Source of the DNA: Streptomyces halobius
Lineage (GTDB): Bacteria > Actinomycetota > Actinomycetes > Streptomycetales > Streptomycetaceae
DNA: 64,000 nt
NCBI RefSeq assembly: GCF_023277745.1
Contig: NZ_CP086322.1
Span: 3,162,001-3,226,000, forward strand
Reading direction: 5' to 3'
Shown piece after piece: positions 19,014 to 28,600 of the stretch. The position numbers and the translations under genes are program-made. The notes below the pieces were generated by a model. That model did no database searches. It saw nothing but the letters and a program-made list of their open reading frames with translations, and was not told where the DNA came from. Within the stretch, counting starts at the first letter, position 1, and each line of letters starts with the position of its first letter.

Positions 19014-19970
19014 ATGGGCCGCCATCGACGCTCTGCTCCCCAAGCGCCTGGATCCCGAGGGGCGGCGCCCGCTGACGTGGCCCCGCCGACCGCACCTGCC
19101 TCGCCCCTCTCCTCCGTCTCGTCCGGCGCACGCCCCCCGGCGCGGCACGGCGCCCATCGCGCGGCGCGCGGCCGCCGGACGGCACCGCTCCGTACCGGAC
19201 TGCTCGGCGCCTCCGCGGCCGTGGCGATGGGTGCGGTGGCGGTCGCGTCCGGGCTGATCCCGGGCCATGGCCGGTTCGAGGCGGGCGGGAACGGCGAAGG
19301 TGGCGACCGGGTGCGTGCCGACGCGCTGCCGGACGCGACGGGACAGGGCAGCGAGTCGGCGACGCCGGTGGACCGCGGCACCGAGGCGGCGAGCCGCGGC
19401 AGTGCCCGTCCGAAGGCCCCGGAGACCGACCGCCCGTCCTCGGCCGCGGCCCCCTCGACCTCCCCCTCGCCGCACCGGCCCAGCCAGTCCCCCAGCCGGG
19501 AATCCGGTTCGCCCGCCCCGGCGAAGAGCCCCGGCCGGACGGCCTCCGCGACGCCGGAGCCCTCCGCGACACCGTCGAAGACCCCGGACGCCGGGACGTC
19601 CGCCGAGGCCCAGGTGCTGTCCCTGGTCAATCAGGAGCGCGCCCAGGCCGGGTGCTCTCCGGTGACCGCGGACAAGGAACTGGCCGGGCTGGCGCAGCAG
19701 TTCAGTGACGACATGGCCGCGCGCGACTTCTTCGGCCACACCGACCCGGACGGCGACACGCCCTGGGACCGCGCCCGTGACCTGGGCATCACCGACCTGG
19801 GCGGCGAGAACATAGCCCGGGGCCAGGCCAACGCCCAGTCCGTGATGGACACCTGGATGAACAGCCCCGGCCACCGCGCCAACATCCTCAACTGCGACTA
19901 CAAGACCATGGGCGTCGGCGTGCACTTCGGCTCGGGCGGCCCGTGGTGGACGCAGGACTTCGGCTTCTGA
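19014..19970 (+). CDS. Exported CAP/SCP-domain protein
   Basis: 318 residues. A basic, Pro/Ala-rich N-terminus leads to one membrane segment near residues 58-82 (LLGASAAVAMGAVAVASGL), then a Ser/Pro/Thr-rich linker and a C-terminal CAP domain of about 125 residues with VLSLVNQERAQAGCSPV, FFGHTDPDGDTPW, GENIARG and MNSPGHRANILN. The His and Glu residues of the CAP cleft are kept. Bacterial CAP proteins are secreted or cell-surface; the substrate is unknown. ATG at 19014 follows GGAAGGAAGA; an earlier in-frame ATG at 18936 has no ribosome site. Probably membrane-anchored with the CAP domain outside. Confidence 0.87.
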   Translation: MGRHRRSAPQAPGSRGAAPADVAPPTAPASPLSSVSSGARPPARHGAHRAARGRRTAPLRTGLLGASAAVAMGAVAVASGLIPGHGRFEAGGNGEGGDRVRADALPDATGQGSESATPVDRGTEAASRGSARPKAPETDRPSSAAAPSTSPSPHRPSQSPSRESGSPAPAKSPGRTASATPEPSATPSKTPDAGTSAEAQVLSLVNQERAQAGCSPVTADKELAGLAQQFSDDMAARDFFGHTDPDGDTPWDRARDLGITDLGGENIARGQANAQSVMDTWMNSPGHRANILNCDYKTMGVGVHFGSGGPWWTQDFGF

Positions 19971-20085
19971 GCGGGCCGGAGCCCGAACACCGCTGAGCGC
20001 GGCGCGGGCCGACGGGCAGGGGCGGGGGCCGCCCCGTCCGTACGGACGCCCCGGACGCCGTCCGACGGCCGCGGTGGTGACGCCC

Positions 20086-21024
20086 TCAGCCGGTCCGGGC
20101 CGGCCGTGGCGGGCGCTGGCAGCGGGGGCAGAAGTAGCTGGAGCGGTTCATCCAGGAGCGGCGGCGGATGGGGGTGCCGCAGCGGCGGCAGGGCTCGTCC
20201 TCGCGGCCGTAGGCGTCCAGGGAGCGCTCGAAGTACCCGGATTCGCCGTTCACGTTGACGTACAGGCTGTCGAAGCTGGTGCCGCCGACGGCCAGCGCCG
20301 CGTTCATCACGTCCCGTACGTGGCCGAGCAGCTCGGCGGTGCGGGGGCGGGTGAAGGTGGCGGTCGGGCGGTCGTAGTGGAGCTTGCCGCGCCACAGCGC
20401 CTCGTCGGCGTAGATATTGCCGACGCCGCTGATCAACGACTGGTCGAGCAGCGCCCGCTTGATGGTGGTCCGGCGGCGGCGCAGCGCGTCGTGGAAGGCG
20501 GCGTCGTCGAAGGCCGGGTCCAGCGGGTCGCGGGCGATGTGCGCGATGACGTCGGGCAGCTGGTCGGGGTCGCCGGGGACGGTGTCGTGCACGGAGAGGC
20601 CGCCGAAGGTGCGCTGGTCGACGAAGCGGAGCTCGGTGTCGAGCGCGTCGGCGAAGCGGATCCGGATGCGCAGGTGCTTTTCGTCGGGGGCGTCCTTCGG
20701 CTGGACCAGCAGCTGGCCGCTCATGCCGAGGTGGGCGAGGATCGACAGGCCGTGGGTGACGGACGGCGTGACGATGGGGGCGATGCCCTCGGCGGCGGTC
20801 TGGGCCGCCGGGCCGCCGCCGGTCACCGGGAGCCAGAGGTATTTGCCGCGGCGGCGGGCCGTGCCTATCCGCAGCCCCTTGAGCCGGGCCGCGAAATCGG
20901 CCGCTCCTGCGGCGTGCCGGCGGATCGCGCGCGGATGCAGGACCTCGACCGCGTCGACGGTACGGCCGCTTACCCAGCGTTCCAGTCCACGGCGTACGAC
21001 CTCGACCTCGGGCAGCTCGGGCAC
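20086..21024 (-). CDS. mutM: Formamidopyrimidine-DNA glycosylase MutM/Fpg
   Basis: Base-excision repair glycosylase/AP lyase removing 8-oxoguanine and formamidopyrimidines. The product starts MPELPEVE, giving the catalytic Pro1 and Glu2 after Met removal. It keeps the GKYLWL lysine loop, an H2TH region with [14 protein letters not shown], and a C-terminal zinc finger CRRCGTP...FCPRCQ. A low-complexity insert of about 25 residues ([20 protein letters not shown]) follows GKYLWLPV. It ends the rsmD-coaD-...-rnc-mutM cluster, after a strong hairpin. Confidence 0.96.
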   Translation of the reverse strand: MPELPEVEVVRRGLERWVSGRTVDAVEVLHPRAIRRHAAGAADFAARLKGLRIGTARRRGKYLWLPVTGGGPAAQTAAEGIAPIVTPSVTHGLSILAHLGMSGQLLVQPKDAPDEKHLRIRIRFADALDTELRFVDQRTFGGLSVHDTVPGDPDQLPDVIAHIARDPLDPAFDDAAFHDALRRRRTTIKRALLDQSLISGVGNIYADEALWRGKLHYDRPTATFTRPRTAELLGHVRDVMNAALAVGGTSFDSLYVNVNGESGYFERSLDAYGREDEPCRRCGTPIRRRSWMNRSSYFCPRCQRPPRPARTG

Positions 21025-21074
21025 GACGGCTCCTCGGGACGCGGGGCCCGCGCGGGGCCCGGGGCTCGGAAAGG

Positions 21075-21124
21075 CCGCTGACCCTGTCCGGACGACCGCG
21101 GGGCCGTCCGGACAGGGTCAGCGG
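21075..21124 (-). terminator. Very strong hairpin between rnc and mutM
   Basis: Perfect 20-bp inverted repeat (21075-21094 and 21105-21124) with a 10-nt loop, lying 7 bp after the rnc stop and 50 bp before mutM. It could terminate the cluster, be an RNase III target or stabilise the upstream mRNA. Confidence 0.85.
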
Positions 21125-21130
21125 GGTGGT

Positions 21131-21976
21131 TCAGTGTGCCGACGACGTGGTGTCGCCGGAAGCCGGAGCCTGATCCTCGGCGGCGGGCATCCCGGCGTCG
21201 CCGGAACCCGCCGCGTCGGCCTTGGCCGCCTCGTCCGCCGCGGCGCGGATCGCACGCCACGCGGACTCCGCCGCCTGCTGCTCGGCTTCCTTCTTGCTGC
21301 GGCCGGTGCCGGTGCCGTACGAGACACCACCGACGCGGGCGGCAGCAGTAAAGATCTTCTCGTGGTCGGGGCCGGTCTCGCTGACCAGGTACTCCGGGAC
21401 ACCGAGACCTTCGGTCGCGGTGAGTTCCTGGAGGCTCGTCTTCCAGTCCAGGCCCGCGCCCAGGCTGGAGGACTTCTCGATGAGCGGGTCGAAGAGCCGG
21501 TGCACCAGCTCGGCGGCCGCGTCGAGGCCCTGGTCGAGATAGACCGCGCCGATCACCGCTTCCAGGGTGTCGGCGAGGATCGATGCCTTGTCCCGGCCGC
21601 CCGTACCCTCTTCGCCCCTGCCGAGGCGGATGAAGGCGCCGAGGTCCAGGCCGCGGCCCACCTCGGCGAGCGCACGCGAGTTGACCACCGCGGCCCGCAG
21701 TTTGGCCAGCTGGCCTTCCGGCAGGTCGGGGTGGACGCGGTACAGCGTGTCCGTGACCACCAGGCCGAGCACCGAGTCCCCGAGGAATTCGAGCCGCTCG
21801 TTGGTGGGCAGACCGCCGTTCTCGTACGCGTACGAGCGGTGCGTCAGCGCACGTACCAGAAGGGCGGACTCAAGTTTGTACCCGAGCCGCCCTTCCAGAA
21901 GCGTGTGGGACGAGGCCGTGTCCGCCGGAGTCGGTTCACTCCCGCGACTGCGGGGAGCCGAATTGGCGTCTGACAT
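21131..21976 (-). CDS. rnc: Ribonuclease III
   Basis: Double-strand-specific endoribonuclease that processes rRNA and regulates mRNAs; the S. coelicolor orthologue is AbsB, a global antibiotic regulator. The 281-residue product has the catalytic signature [13 protein letters not shown], the downstream [13 protein letters not shown] acidic motif, and a C-terminal dsRNA-binding domain ([11 protein letters not shown] to [13 protein letters not shown]), followed by an Ala-rich tail. ATG at 21976 was chosen; a GTG four codons upstream (21988) is equally plausible, and neither has a strong ribosome site. It follows rpmF by 19 bp in the cluster. Confidence 0.96.
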   Translation of the reverse strand: MSDANSAPRSRGSEPTPADTASSHTLLEGRLGYKLESALLVRALTHRSYAYENGGLPTNERLEFLGDSVLGLVVTDTLYRVHPDLPEGQLAKLRAAVVNSRALAEVGRGLDLGAFIRLGRGEEGTGGRDKASILADTLEAVIGAVYLDQGLDAAAELVHRLFDPLIEKSSSLGAGLDWKTSLQELTATEGLGVPEYLVSETGPDHEKIFTAAARVGGVSYGTGTGRSKKEAEQQAAESAWRAIRAAADEAAKADAAGSGDAGMPAAEDQAPASGDTTSSAH

Positions 21977-21995
21977 AGAGCCTGTCACCAGCCGC

Positions 21996-22169
21996 TCAGA
22001 CTTCGAGGACCTGGCGCTTGTTGTAAGTGCCGCAAGCGGGGCACGCGATGTGCTGCTGCTTCGGCTCGTGGCAGCGCTCGCACGCCACCAGGGTGGGGAC
22101 CGCAGCCTTCCACTGCGACCGGCGGTGGCGCGTGTTGCTGCGCGACATCTTCCGCTTCGGAACAGCCAC
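21996..22169 (-). CDS. rpmF: 50S ribosomal protein L32
   Basis: 57 residues, [20 protein letters not shown] at the start and two cysteine pairs (CERC and CPAC, residues 31-34 and 44-47), so this is the zinc-binding form of L32. GTG at 22169 follows AGGAGAA. It lies 2 bp after the DUF177 gene, the widespread DUF177-rpmF arrangement. Confidence 0.96.
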   Translation of the reverse strand: MAVPKRKMSRSNTRHRRSQWKAAVPTLVACERCHEPKQQHIACPACGTYNKRQVLEV

Positions 22170-22171
22170 GG

Positions 22172-22771
22172 CTACTTCTCCTGCTTCTCGTCGACGCCCG
22201 CTTCGGCGCCGCCCATGTTGTCCTTCTCGCCGTCCTTGATGGTCTCGGCGAGTCCCTGCAGTGCCGCCCAACGGATGTCGACGGCGTCGTGGTGGTGGTC
22301 CGGTTCGTCCGCCAGCCGCACTCCGCATTCGGAGCACAGACCAGGGCAGTCGTCCTGGCACACCGGCTGCATCGGCAGTGCGAGCACCACCGTGTCACGC
22401 AGCACGGGTTCGAGGTCGAACATGTCGTCCTCGATGTAGAGGGTGTCCTCCTCGTCCTCGACGTCCTCGCCGGCGTCCTTGTCGTGGACGTGGGCATCGG
22501 CGTCGGGGTAGGCGAACAGCTCCTGGAAGTCCGCTTCGAGCTCTCGCTCCAGCGGCTCCAGACACCTTACGCACTCCCCCTTCACGGTCGCACGGGCGGT
22601 GCCTGTGACAAGCACCCCGTCCATGACCGATTCCAGGCGGAGGTCGAGCTCGACCGGCGCGCCCTCAGGCGCTCCGATGACCTCGTTGCCGAGGTCCCGG
22701 GGGGCCTCGACAGTGCGGGAGAGCCGCTTGAGCGCACCGGGACGACGGCCCAGCTCGCGTGTGTCGAACAC
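22172..22771 (-). CDS. DUF177 (YceD family) protein
   Basis: 199 residues from the GTG at 22771. Relatives are linked to 23S rRNA accumulation and to L32. The sequence shows [13 protein letters not shown] near the middle, an acidic segment, and a C-terminal cysteine cluster [13 protein letters not shown] that may bind zinc. The reading frame stays open upstream and encodes NARLDHRSPL directly before [12 protein letters not shown]; these residues look like the family's conserved N-terminus, yet there is no ATG, GTG or TTG there. The best-placed codon is ATC at 22804, with AGGAA 5 bp before it. The true start is therefore uncertain. It is cotranscribed with rpmF and rnc. Confidence 0.9.
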   Translation of the reverse strand: MFDTRELGRRPGALKRLSRTVEAPRDLGNEVIGAPEGAPVELDLRLESVMDGVLVTGTARATVKGECVRCLEPLERELEADFQELFAYPDADAHVHDKDAGEDVEDEEDTLYIEDDMFDLEPVLRDTVVLALPMQPVCQDDCPGLCSECGVRLADEPDHHHDAVDIRWAALQGLAETIKDGEKDNMGGAEAGVDEKQEK

Positions 22772-22991
22772 GAGCGGGGAGCGGTGGTCGAGGCGGGCGT
22801 TGATGGCTTCCTGCTTTCTGTACTGCTGGTTTGCGGGCTGCCCGGAACCGGAACGGCGGATGGGCAGCAGAGATCGCGGACGTGCACACGACCGAACAGT
22901 CAGGATACTGGACGGGCCTCGATAGGCCCAATCCGCCCGCGGCCGGGCACCCTGTTCACCGGCGTCTTCCCGCCGGTGGCTGCCGGCCGGC

Positions 22992-24122
22992 TTACTGCCG
23001 GCGTCCCTCTTCGTACTGCCGGAGCTGGTCCAGGTTGATCATGCTGGTGTCGAAGAGGCTGGTCTCGTCGAGTGCGCCGGGCTGGGCACCGTGATCCTGC
23101 GGAGCCTGCTGGGGCACCTGCTGCTGGGGAAGATAGCCGGCATGGGGGTCGTAGCCCTGCTGCTGGGGCTGCTGCCAGCCATAGCCGTACGGATCCTGCT
23201 GCTGGAGGTACGGATCCTGCTGGGGCTGCTGATAGCCGTAGACATCCTGCTGCTGGTAGGCGGCCGGATCCTGGTAGTAGCCCTGCTGGAGCTGCTGGGC
23301 CTGGGGCTGGAGCTGCTGGTCGCCCTGGTACTGCTGGTGCTCCTGGGGCTGGGGTTGCGCCTGGGCGACCTGGGACGGCTGTGGGGCCTGGTCGGCGCCG
23401 ATGCCCGCCAGCTCGGCGAGATATTCGGCGTCGGCCTGCGGCTGCCCGGCCTGCGGGCCACTCTGCGTCGCCAGGTGGGCACCGAGCTCATCGGTCGCCC
23501 GCGCGCCCTGGAGCTTGTCGCGGCCCCGGCCGACCGCTTCGAGCGTTTTGGCCAGCACGGCCTGGAACGCGCCGAACTTGGCGTCCACATAGGCGTCGGC
23601 GCGCTGCGTGAGGGTCTCCGGGTCGGCGCTGCGCTCCGGGGCCTCGGCATCCGCCTGGCCGTATTCGTCGAGTCCGGGCCCCTGGCCGAGCAGCTTCTCG
23701 CGGCCGCGGTCGACGGATCCGATGGTCTTGGTGAGGACGACCTCGAAGTTGGCGAGCTTGCTGTCGACGTAGTCGTCGGCCTCGGCGCGGATCTCCGCCG
23801 CCTCCCGGCGGGCCTCCGCGAGAATCCGGTCGGCCTCGTCCTGGGACTGCCGGGCGACCTCGGTGTCGGAGATCAGCGAGCCACGCTGGGCGTGCGCGGA
23901 CTCGATGATCCGCTCCGCCTCGGCCCGCGCCTCCTCGACCATCCGCTCCCGGCCGCCGAGCAGCTCCCGCGCCTGCGCGAGGGAGCCGGGCAGCGCCGCG
24001 CGCACCTCTTCCAGCATGGCCAGCAGCTCGGTGCGGTTGACCACGCAGGAGGCCGACATGGGCATGGACCGGGCGTTGCCGACGGTGTCGACGATGTCGT
24101 CGAGCTTCTTCTGCACGTCCAC
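22992..24122 (-). CDS. SepIVA-like coiled-coil septation/cell-envelope protein
   Basis: 376 residues. The N-terminal 50 residues contain MPMSASCVVNRTELLAMLEEV, followed by a charged coiled coil (about 55-205) rich in Ala/Glu/Arg, with two related segments DDYVDSKLANFEVVLTKT and DAYVDAKFGAFQAVLAKT. A low-complexity Gln/Pro/Tyr-rich stretch (about 225-345) follows, and a conserved tail DETSLFDTSMINLDQLRQ. Its place between coaD and DUF177-rpmF-rnc matches the mycobacterial sepIVA locus (DivIVA-like septation factor), which is the basis for the name. Streptomyces function is inferred. The Gln-rich region is a likely fast-evolving linker. Confidence 0.82.
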   Translation of the reverse strand: MDVQKKLDDIVDTVGNARSMPMSASCVVNRTELLAMLEEVRAALPGSLAQARELLGGRERMVEEARAEAERIIESAHAQRGSLISDTEVARQSQDEADRILAEARREAAEIRAEADDYVDSKLANFEVVLTKTIGSVDRGREKLLGQGPGLDEYGQADAEAPERSADPETLTQRADAYVDAKFGAFQAVLAKTLEAVGRGRDKLQGARATDELGAHLATQSGPQAGQPQADAEYLAELAGIGADQAPQPSQVAQAQPQPQEHQQYQGDQQLQPQAQQLQQGYYQDPAAYQQQDVYGYQQPQQDPYLQQQDPYGYGWQQPQQQGYDPHAGYLPQQQVPQQAPQDHGAQPGALDETSLFDTSMINLDQLRQYEEGRRQ

Positions 24123-24250
24123 CTTGGACTCGCCACTCTCTGAAGGGAAGGAACGACGGAACGGGACGACTGTACGGCCACCGGCCCCCGGCCCGACACC
24201 TGACTGACGTCGCGTCAGCCCGGCATCGGATCAGCGCCTCATGTGCCGTG

Positions 24251-24763
24251 TCACTGCTGCTCCTTGAGGCGCTCGGTGAGGGCATCGAGGACGATCGGCG
24301 GGACCAGATGGGCGACATCGCCGCCCCAGGCCGCGACCTCCTTCACGAGGCTGGAGGACAGGAAGCTGTAGGTGGGGTTGGTGGGGACGAAGAGGGTCTC
24401 CACCCCGGACAGGCCGTTGTTCATCTGGGCCATCTGCAGCTCGTAGTCGAAGTCGCTGACGGCGCGCAGGCCCTTGACGATCGCGGGGATGTCCCGCTGC
24501 TTGCAGAAGTCGACGAGCAGGCCGTGGAAGGACTCCACCTCGACGTTGCCGTACTCGGCGGTGGCCCGGCGGATCAGGTCCATCCGCTCGTCGACCGTGA
24601 ACAGCCCCTTCTTGGACTGGTTGATCATCACGGCGACATGGACCACGTCGTACAGCTTGGAGGCACGGGCGATGATGTCCAGGTGCCCATTGGTGATGGG
24701 GTCGAACGACCCCGGACAGACGGCGCGGCGCAACTTCGGTTCCTCGCTCTCCGATCCGGTCAT
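24251..24763 (-). CDS. coaD: Phosphopantetheine adenylyltransferase
   Basis: Penultimate step of coenzyme A synthesis, joining 4'-phosphopantetheine and ATP to dephospho-CoA. The 170-residue product shows CPGSFDPITNGHLDI with the GH of the nucleotidyltransferase motif, DFDYELQMAQMN, and TYSFLSSSLVKEVA near the C-terminus. ATG at 24763 overlaps the rsmD stop by four bases (ATGA), so the pair is translationally coupled; the frame extends upstream but that part is the overlapping rsmD. Confidence 0.96.
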   Translation of the reverse strand: MTGSESEEPKLRRAVCPGSFDPITNGHLDIIARASKLYDVVHVAVMINQSKKGLFTVDERMDLIRRATAEYGNVEVESFHGLLVDFCKQRDIPAIVKGLRAVSDFDYELQMAQMNNGLSGVETLFVPTNPTYSFLSSSLVKEVAAWGGDVAHLVPPIVLDALTERLKEQQ

Positions 24764-25359
24764 GACACGCTTGTTGACGTCGGTGCGGCGGACGTCGAAG
24801 CGGCGCGACCGTACCAAAGCGTCCCTTCGCCGTAGCGACGGGCCTTGATCGCTTCGAAACCGTCCGGCCATGGAAACGTGCCGCCTCTGCTGCTGCGCTC
24901 CACGGTGACGAGTGCGTCCTCCGCTAGCCACCCCTGACCACGGAGTGTGAGCAGGATCTCGCGGAGATCCGCGTCGGACATGTCGTACGGCGGGTCCAGG
25001 AACACGATGTCGTAGGGCTCGCCCTGGGCCGGGCCCGCGGCGGTCTGCTCGGCCTTGCCGACCCTCACCTCGGCGCCGGGCAGGCCCAGCGTCCGGACGT
25101 TCTCGCGGATGGTGCGGGCGGCGCGGGCGTCGGCCTCGACCAGCAGGACATGCGCGGCGCCCCGGGAGAGGGCCTCCAGGCCGACGGCGCCGGAGCCGCC
25201 GTACAGATCGAGCACCCGGGCACCGCTCAGGGTGCCTTCGAGCGACTCCCAGGTGGAGAACAGGCCCTCGCGGGCCCGATCGGAGGTCGGGCGGGTGCCG
25301 TTTCCCGGTGGTACGGCCAGGCGGCGGCCGCCGGCGGTACCGGCGATCACGCGGGTCAT
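24760..25359 (-). CDS. rsmD: 16S rRNA guanine-N2-methyltransferase RsmD
   Basis: SAM-dependent methyltransferase for G966 (E. coli numbering) of 16S rRNA. 199 residues with motif I VLDLYGGSGAVGLEALSRG (residues 48-66) and the catalytic FLDPPYDMSD near residue 120. ATG at 25359 opens with MTRVIAGTAGGRRL, a typical N-terminus. It is the first gene of the rsmD-coaD cluster, with a 244-bp spacer to recG. Confidence 0.95.
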   Translation of the reverse strand: MTRVIAGTAGGRRLAVPPGNGTRPTSDRAREGLFSTWESLEGTLSGARVLDLYGGSGAVGLEALSRGAAHVLLVEADARAARTIRENVRTLGLPGAEVRVGKAEQTAAGPAQGEPYDIVFLDPPYDMSDADLREILLTLRGQGWLAEDALVTVERSSRGGTFPWPDGFEAIKARRYGEGTLWYGRAASTSAAPTSTSVS

Positions 25360-25603
25360 GGGCCCGTCCTTACGTTGTGCGTGGTCGATGGTGGGCGCGT
25401 GGTCGGTGGTGAGCGGTGGGAGCCGGGTGGCTCCGCTCTCCCACGATATTCCGTCAGGTCGGGGTGGGGGCCCGGCGGAGTGCCCGGCGGCCGCGGGAGC
25501 GGGGTGATCGATCTCACGGGGCGGGCGGCGCGCCGGCGCGGGGGACCCCTCGGCCCCTGGCCCCGGCCTTTCTCAGCCCTTGCTCTTCCCTTCTCGGCCT
25601 TTG

Positions 25604-28600
25604 TCAGCCTTTCTCCAGATACTGCTCCCGTTCGTCGTCCAGCAGGGCGGCGAGCGCGATCCGCAGCTCCGGGCAGCCGGTCAGCTCGGGGTCGGCGGCG
25701 ACCAGTGCGGTGGCCTCCTCGCGGGCCGCCGCGATCACCTCCTCGTCGTCGATGACCGTGAGCATCCGCAGCGACGACCGGACGCCGGACTGCGCCTGCC
25801 CCAGGACATCGCCCTCGCGCCGCTGCTCCAGATCGATACGGGAGAGCTCGAAGCCGTCCAGGGTGGCGGCCACCGCGGCGAGCCGGGCACGGGCCGGGCT
25901 GCCCTCCGGCATATCGCTGACCAGCAGGCACAGGCCGGGCGCCGAACCCCGGCCCACCCGGCCGCGCAGCTGGTGCAGCTGGGAGACGCCGAAGTGGTCC
26001 GCGTCCATGATCACCATGACGGTGGCGTTCGGGACGTTCACACCGACCTCGATGACCGTCGTCGCGACCAGGACGTCCAGCTCACCGGCGGCGAACCGGC
26101 GCATCACGTCGTCCTTGTCGTCCGGGGCCATCCGGCCGTGCAGCACCGCCACCCGCAGGCCGGCGAGCGGTCCCCCGGTGAGCTGCTCGGCGACGTCGAG
26201 CACCGCGAGCGGCGGGCGCTTCTCCGCCACGTCCTCCGGTGAACTCGCCTTGGCCGCCGCGCTCTTGGCGCCCGCGCCCTTCTTGGTCCCCTTGGATGCC
26301 TCCTCCTCGTCGTCGCCGATCCGGGGGCACACCACATACGCCTGGTGCCCCGCCTCGACCTCTTCGCGGACCCGGTCCCAGGTCCGCGCCAGGAAGTGCG
26401 GCTTGTCCTTGGCGGGCACCACATGGCTGGCGATCGGCGAACGCCCGGCGGGGAGTTGGTCCAGGACGGAGGTCTCCAGATCGCCGAAGACCGTCATGGC
26501 CACCGTGCGCGGAATGGGTGTCGCCGTCATCACCAGGAGATGCGGTGTCTGCATCTCCCCCTGGGAGTGGCCCTTGCCGCGCAGCGCGTCCCGCTGCTCG
26601 ACGCCGAAGCGGTGCTGTTCGTCGACGACGACCAGGCCGAGGTCGCGGAACCGCACCTCGTCCTCGATCAGGGCGTGGGTGCCGATGACGATGCCGGCCT
26701 CGCCGGTGACCAGGTCGAGCAGCGCCTGACGGCGGGCGGCGACGCCCATGGAGCCGGTCAGCAGCACCACCTTCGTGCCGTGCTCGGCGACGCCCAACGT
26801 CCGCCCGTCGCCCACCACCGCCCTTGGGTCGAGACGCTTCGCGTCGCTGTGATGATGGGCCAGCTCCCCCATCATCTCGGTGATCGAGCGGTGGTGCTGC
26901 TGGGCGAGGACCTCGGTCGGCGCGAGCATCGCGGTCTGGCCGCCGCCGTCCACGACGCCGAGCATGGCGCGCAGCGCGACCATGGTGTTGTGCGTGACCG
27001 TGAAGTGGTCGGTCACATAGGCGCGGTCCGGGTGCGCGACGCTGATGCACTGGACGGGCTTGCGGCCGACGTACTCGATGGCCTGGACGGTGCGCCGGAA
27101 GCGGGCGTCGCCCAGGGGCCGCCCGGGGGGCGCGTCCGTCACCCGGGAGAGCGGGTACCCGTCCGGCAGTGCCACGGCGACGTCGTACCCGCCGCGCGAT
27201 CCGGCCGCGGGGACCGGGCGGACGCTGCCGCCCAGGGAGCGCACCAGCCAGCCGAGGTCATCGGCGAGCGCGGCGGTGGCCCCGCGGAACGCCGCGCCGT
27301 GGCCGGAGAACTCACCGCCCGCGTCCATCAGGCCCTGCACCAGGGCCAGCCGGTCCTTGACCGGTGCGTTCCGATAGGCGTCCGGGACCCGGCGCCCGTC
27401 GTGGGCCAGCGCCCTGCCCCGCTCATACGGATCGAGCGGCCGGTCCTCGCCCCCGTCGAGGTCCACCGGGGTGGCCGGGGCGATGGACCACTTGGGCCGG
27501 CTATCGGCGGTGCGCGGATCGGCGCGCAGCTCGCGGGTGGACAGCACCCGCTCCCCCGCGCCGTCGGCCCCGACGATCCACAGATGCTCGTCGTCGCACT
27601 CGACGGCGCTCCCGTCCGACAGGACCAGCCGCCACACCTCCCGCTCGCCCTGCGGAAAGACGCCGTCCACCACGGCGATCTCGCCGGTCGGCACCACCAC
27701 TTGGGTGCCGACGGCCATCTCCCCCATGGGCCGGAAGCCGCACGGGGTGAGCACCAGCGCGTCCAGCGGCTGCGCCTTGCCCGAGCCGACCTCGCCCTGG
27801 AGGAGGCGGTGCATGGGGTGCGCCGTCGCCAGGTCGTCGAAGATCTCCTTGCTGACCTTGCGCTGCCCCTCGGTGAGCGAGAAGGGCAGCCTGGAGTCGA
27901 AGTCGTCGAGAATGCCGCCCTTGACCAATTGCCGTGGCACGGCGGGGAGTTGGGTCTCGGCGAGACGGCGCCGGGCGAGCGCGACCTGGAGGACGAACGC
28001 CTCGTCCCACTTCAGCCGGGCGCGCGCGTCGGCGATATCGGCCTTGCTGCCCGGCCGGTGGATCTTCAGCAGCGCCTCGGTGAGCGGGACCAGGCCGCGG
28101 TCCTCGCACAGGGCGACCGGCAGCGGGTCGACGGCGTCCTGCGCGCTGGGCAGCACCGCGTCGACCGCCTTGGCGATCTTCCAGGAGGCCATCTGCTGGC
28201 AGGCCGGGTAGATCGGCAGCAGCTGGTTGGCGAAGGCGTCCACGGCGCCGCTGTCGGCGTCCCGGTCGAGCAGCTCGTACTCGGGGTGGGCGAGCTGGAG
28301 TTTGCGGTTGAACACGGAGACCTTGCCGGCGAACATCGCGCGGCGGCCCGGCAGCAGCTCCTTGTGCGGTTTGTGGATGCCCTTGCCGAAGAAGACCAGC
28401 CGGAGGCGGCCGCTGCCGTCGGTGAGGGTGACCTCCAGCCGCTGTCCTCTGCCGCCGTTGAACTTCAGTACGCGGGCGTCCTCGACCTGGGCGACGACCG
28501 TGACATGTTCGTCCAGGGGCAGATCGGCGAGGCGGGTGAGCTCGCCGCGCTCGGCATAGCGCCGGGGGTAGTGGTGCAACAGATCGCCGACCGTATGCAG

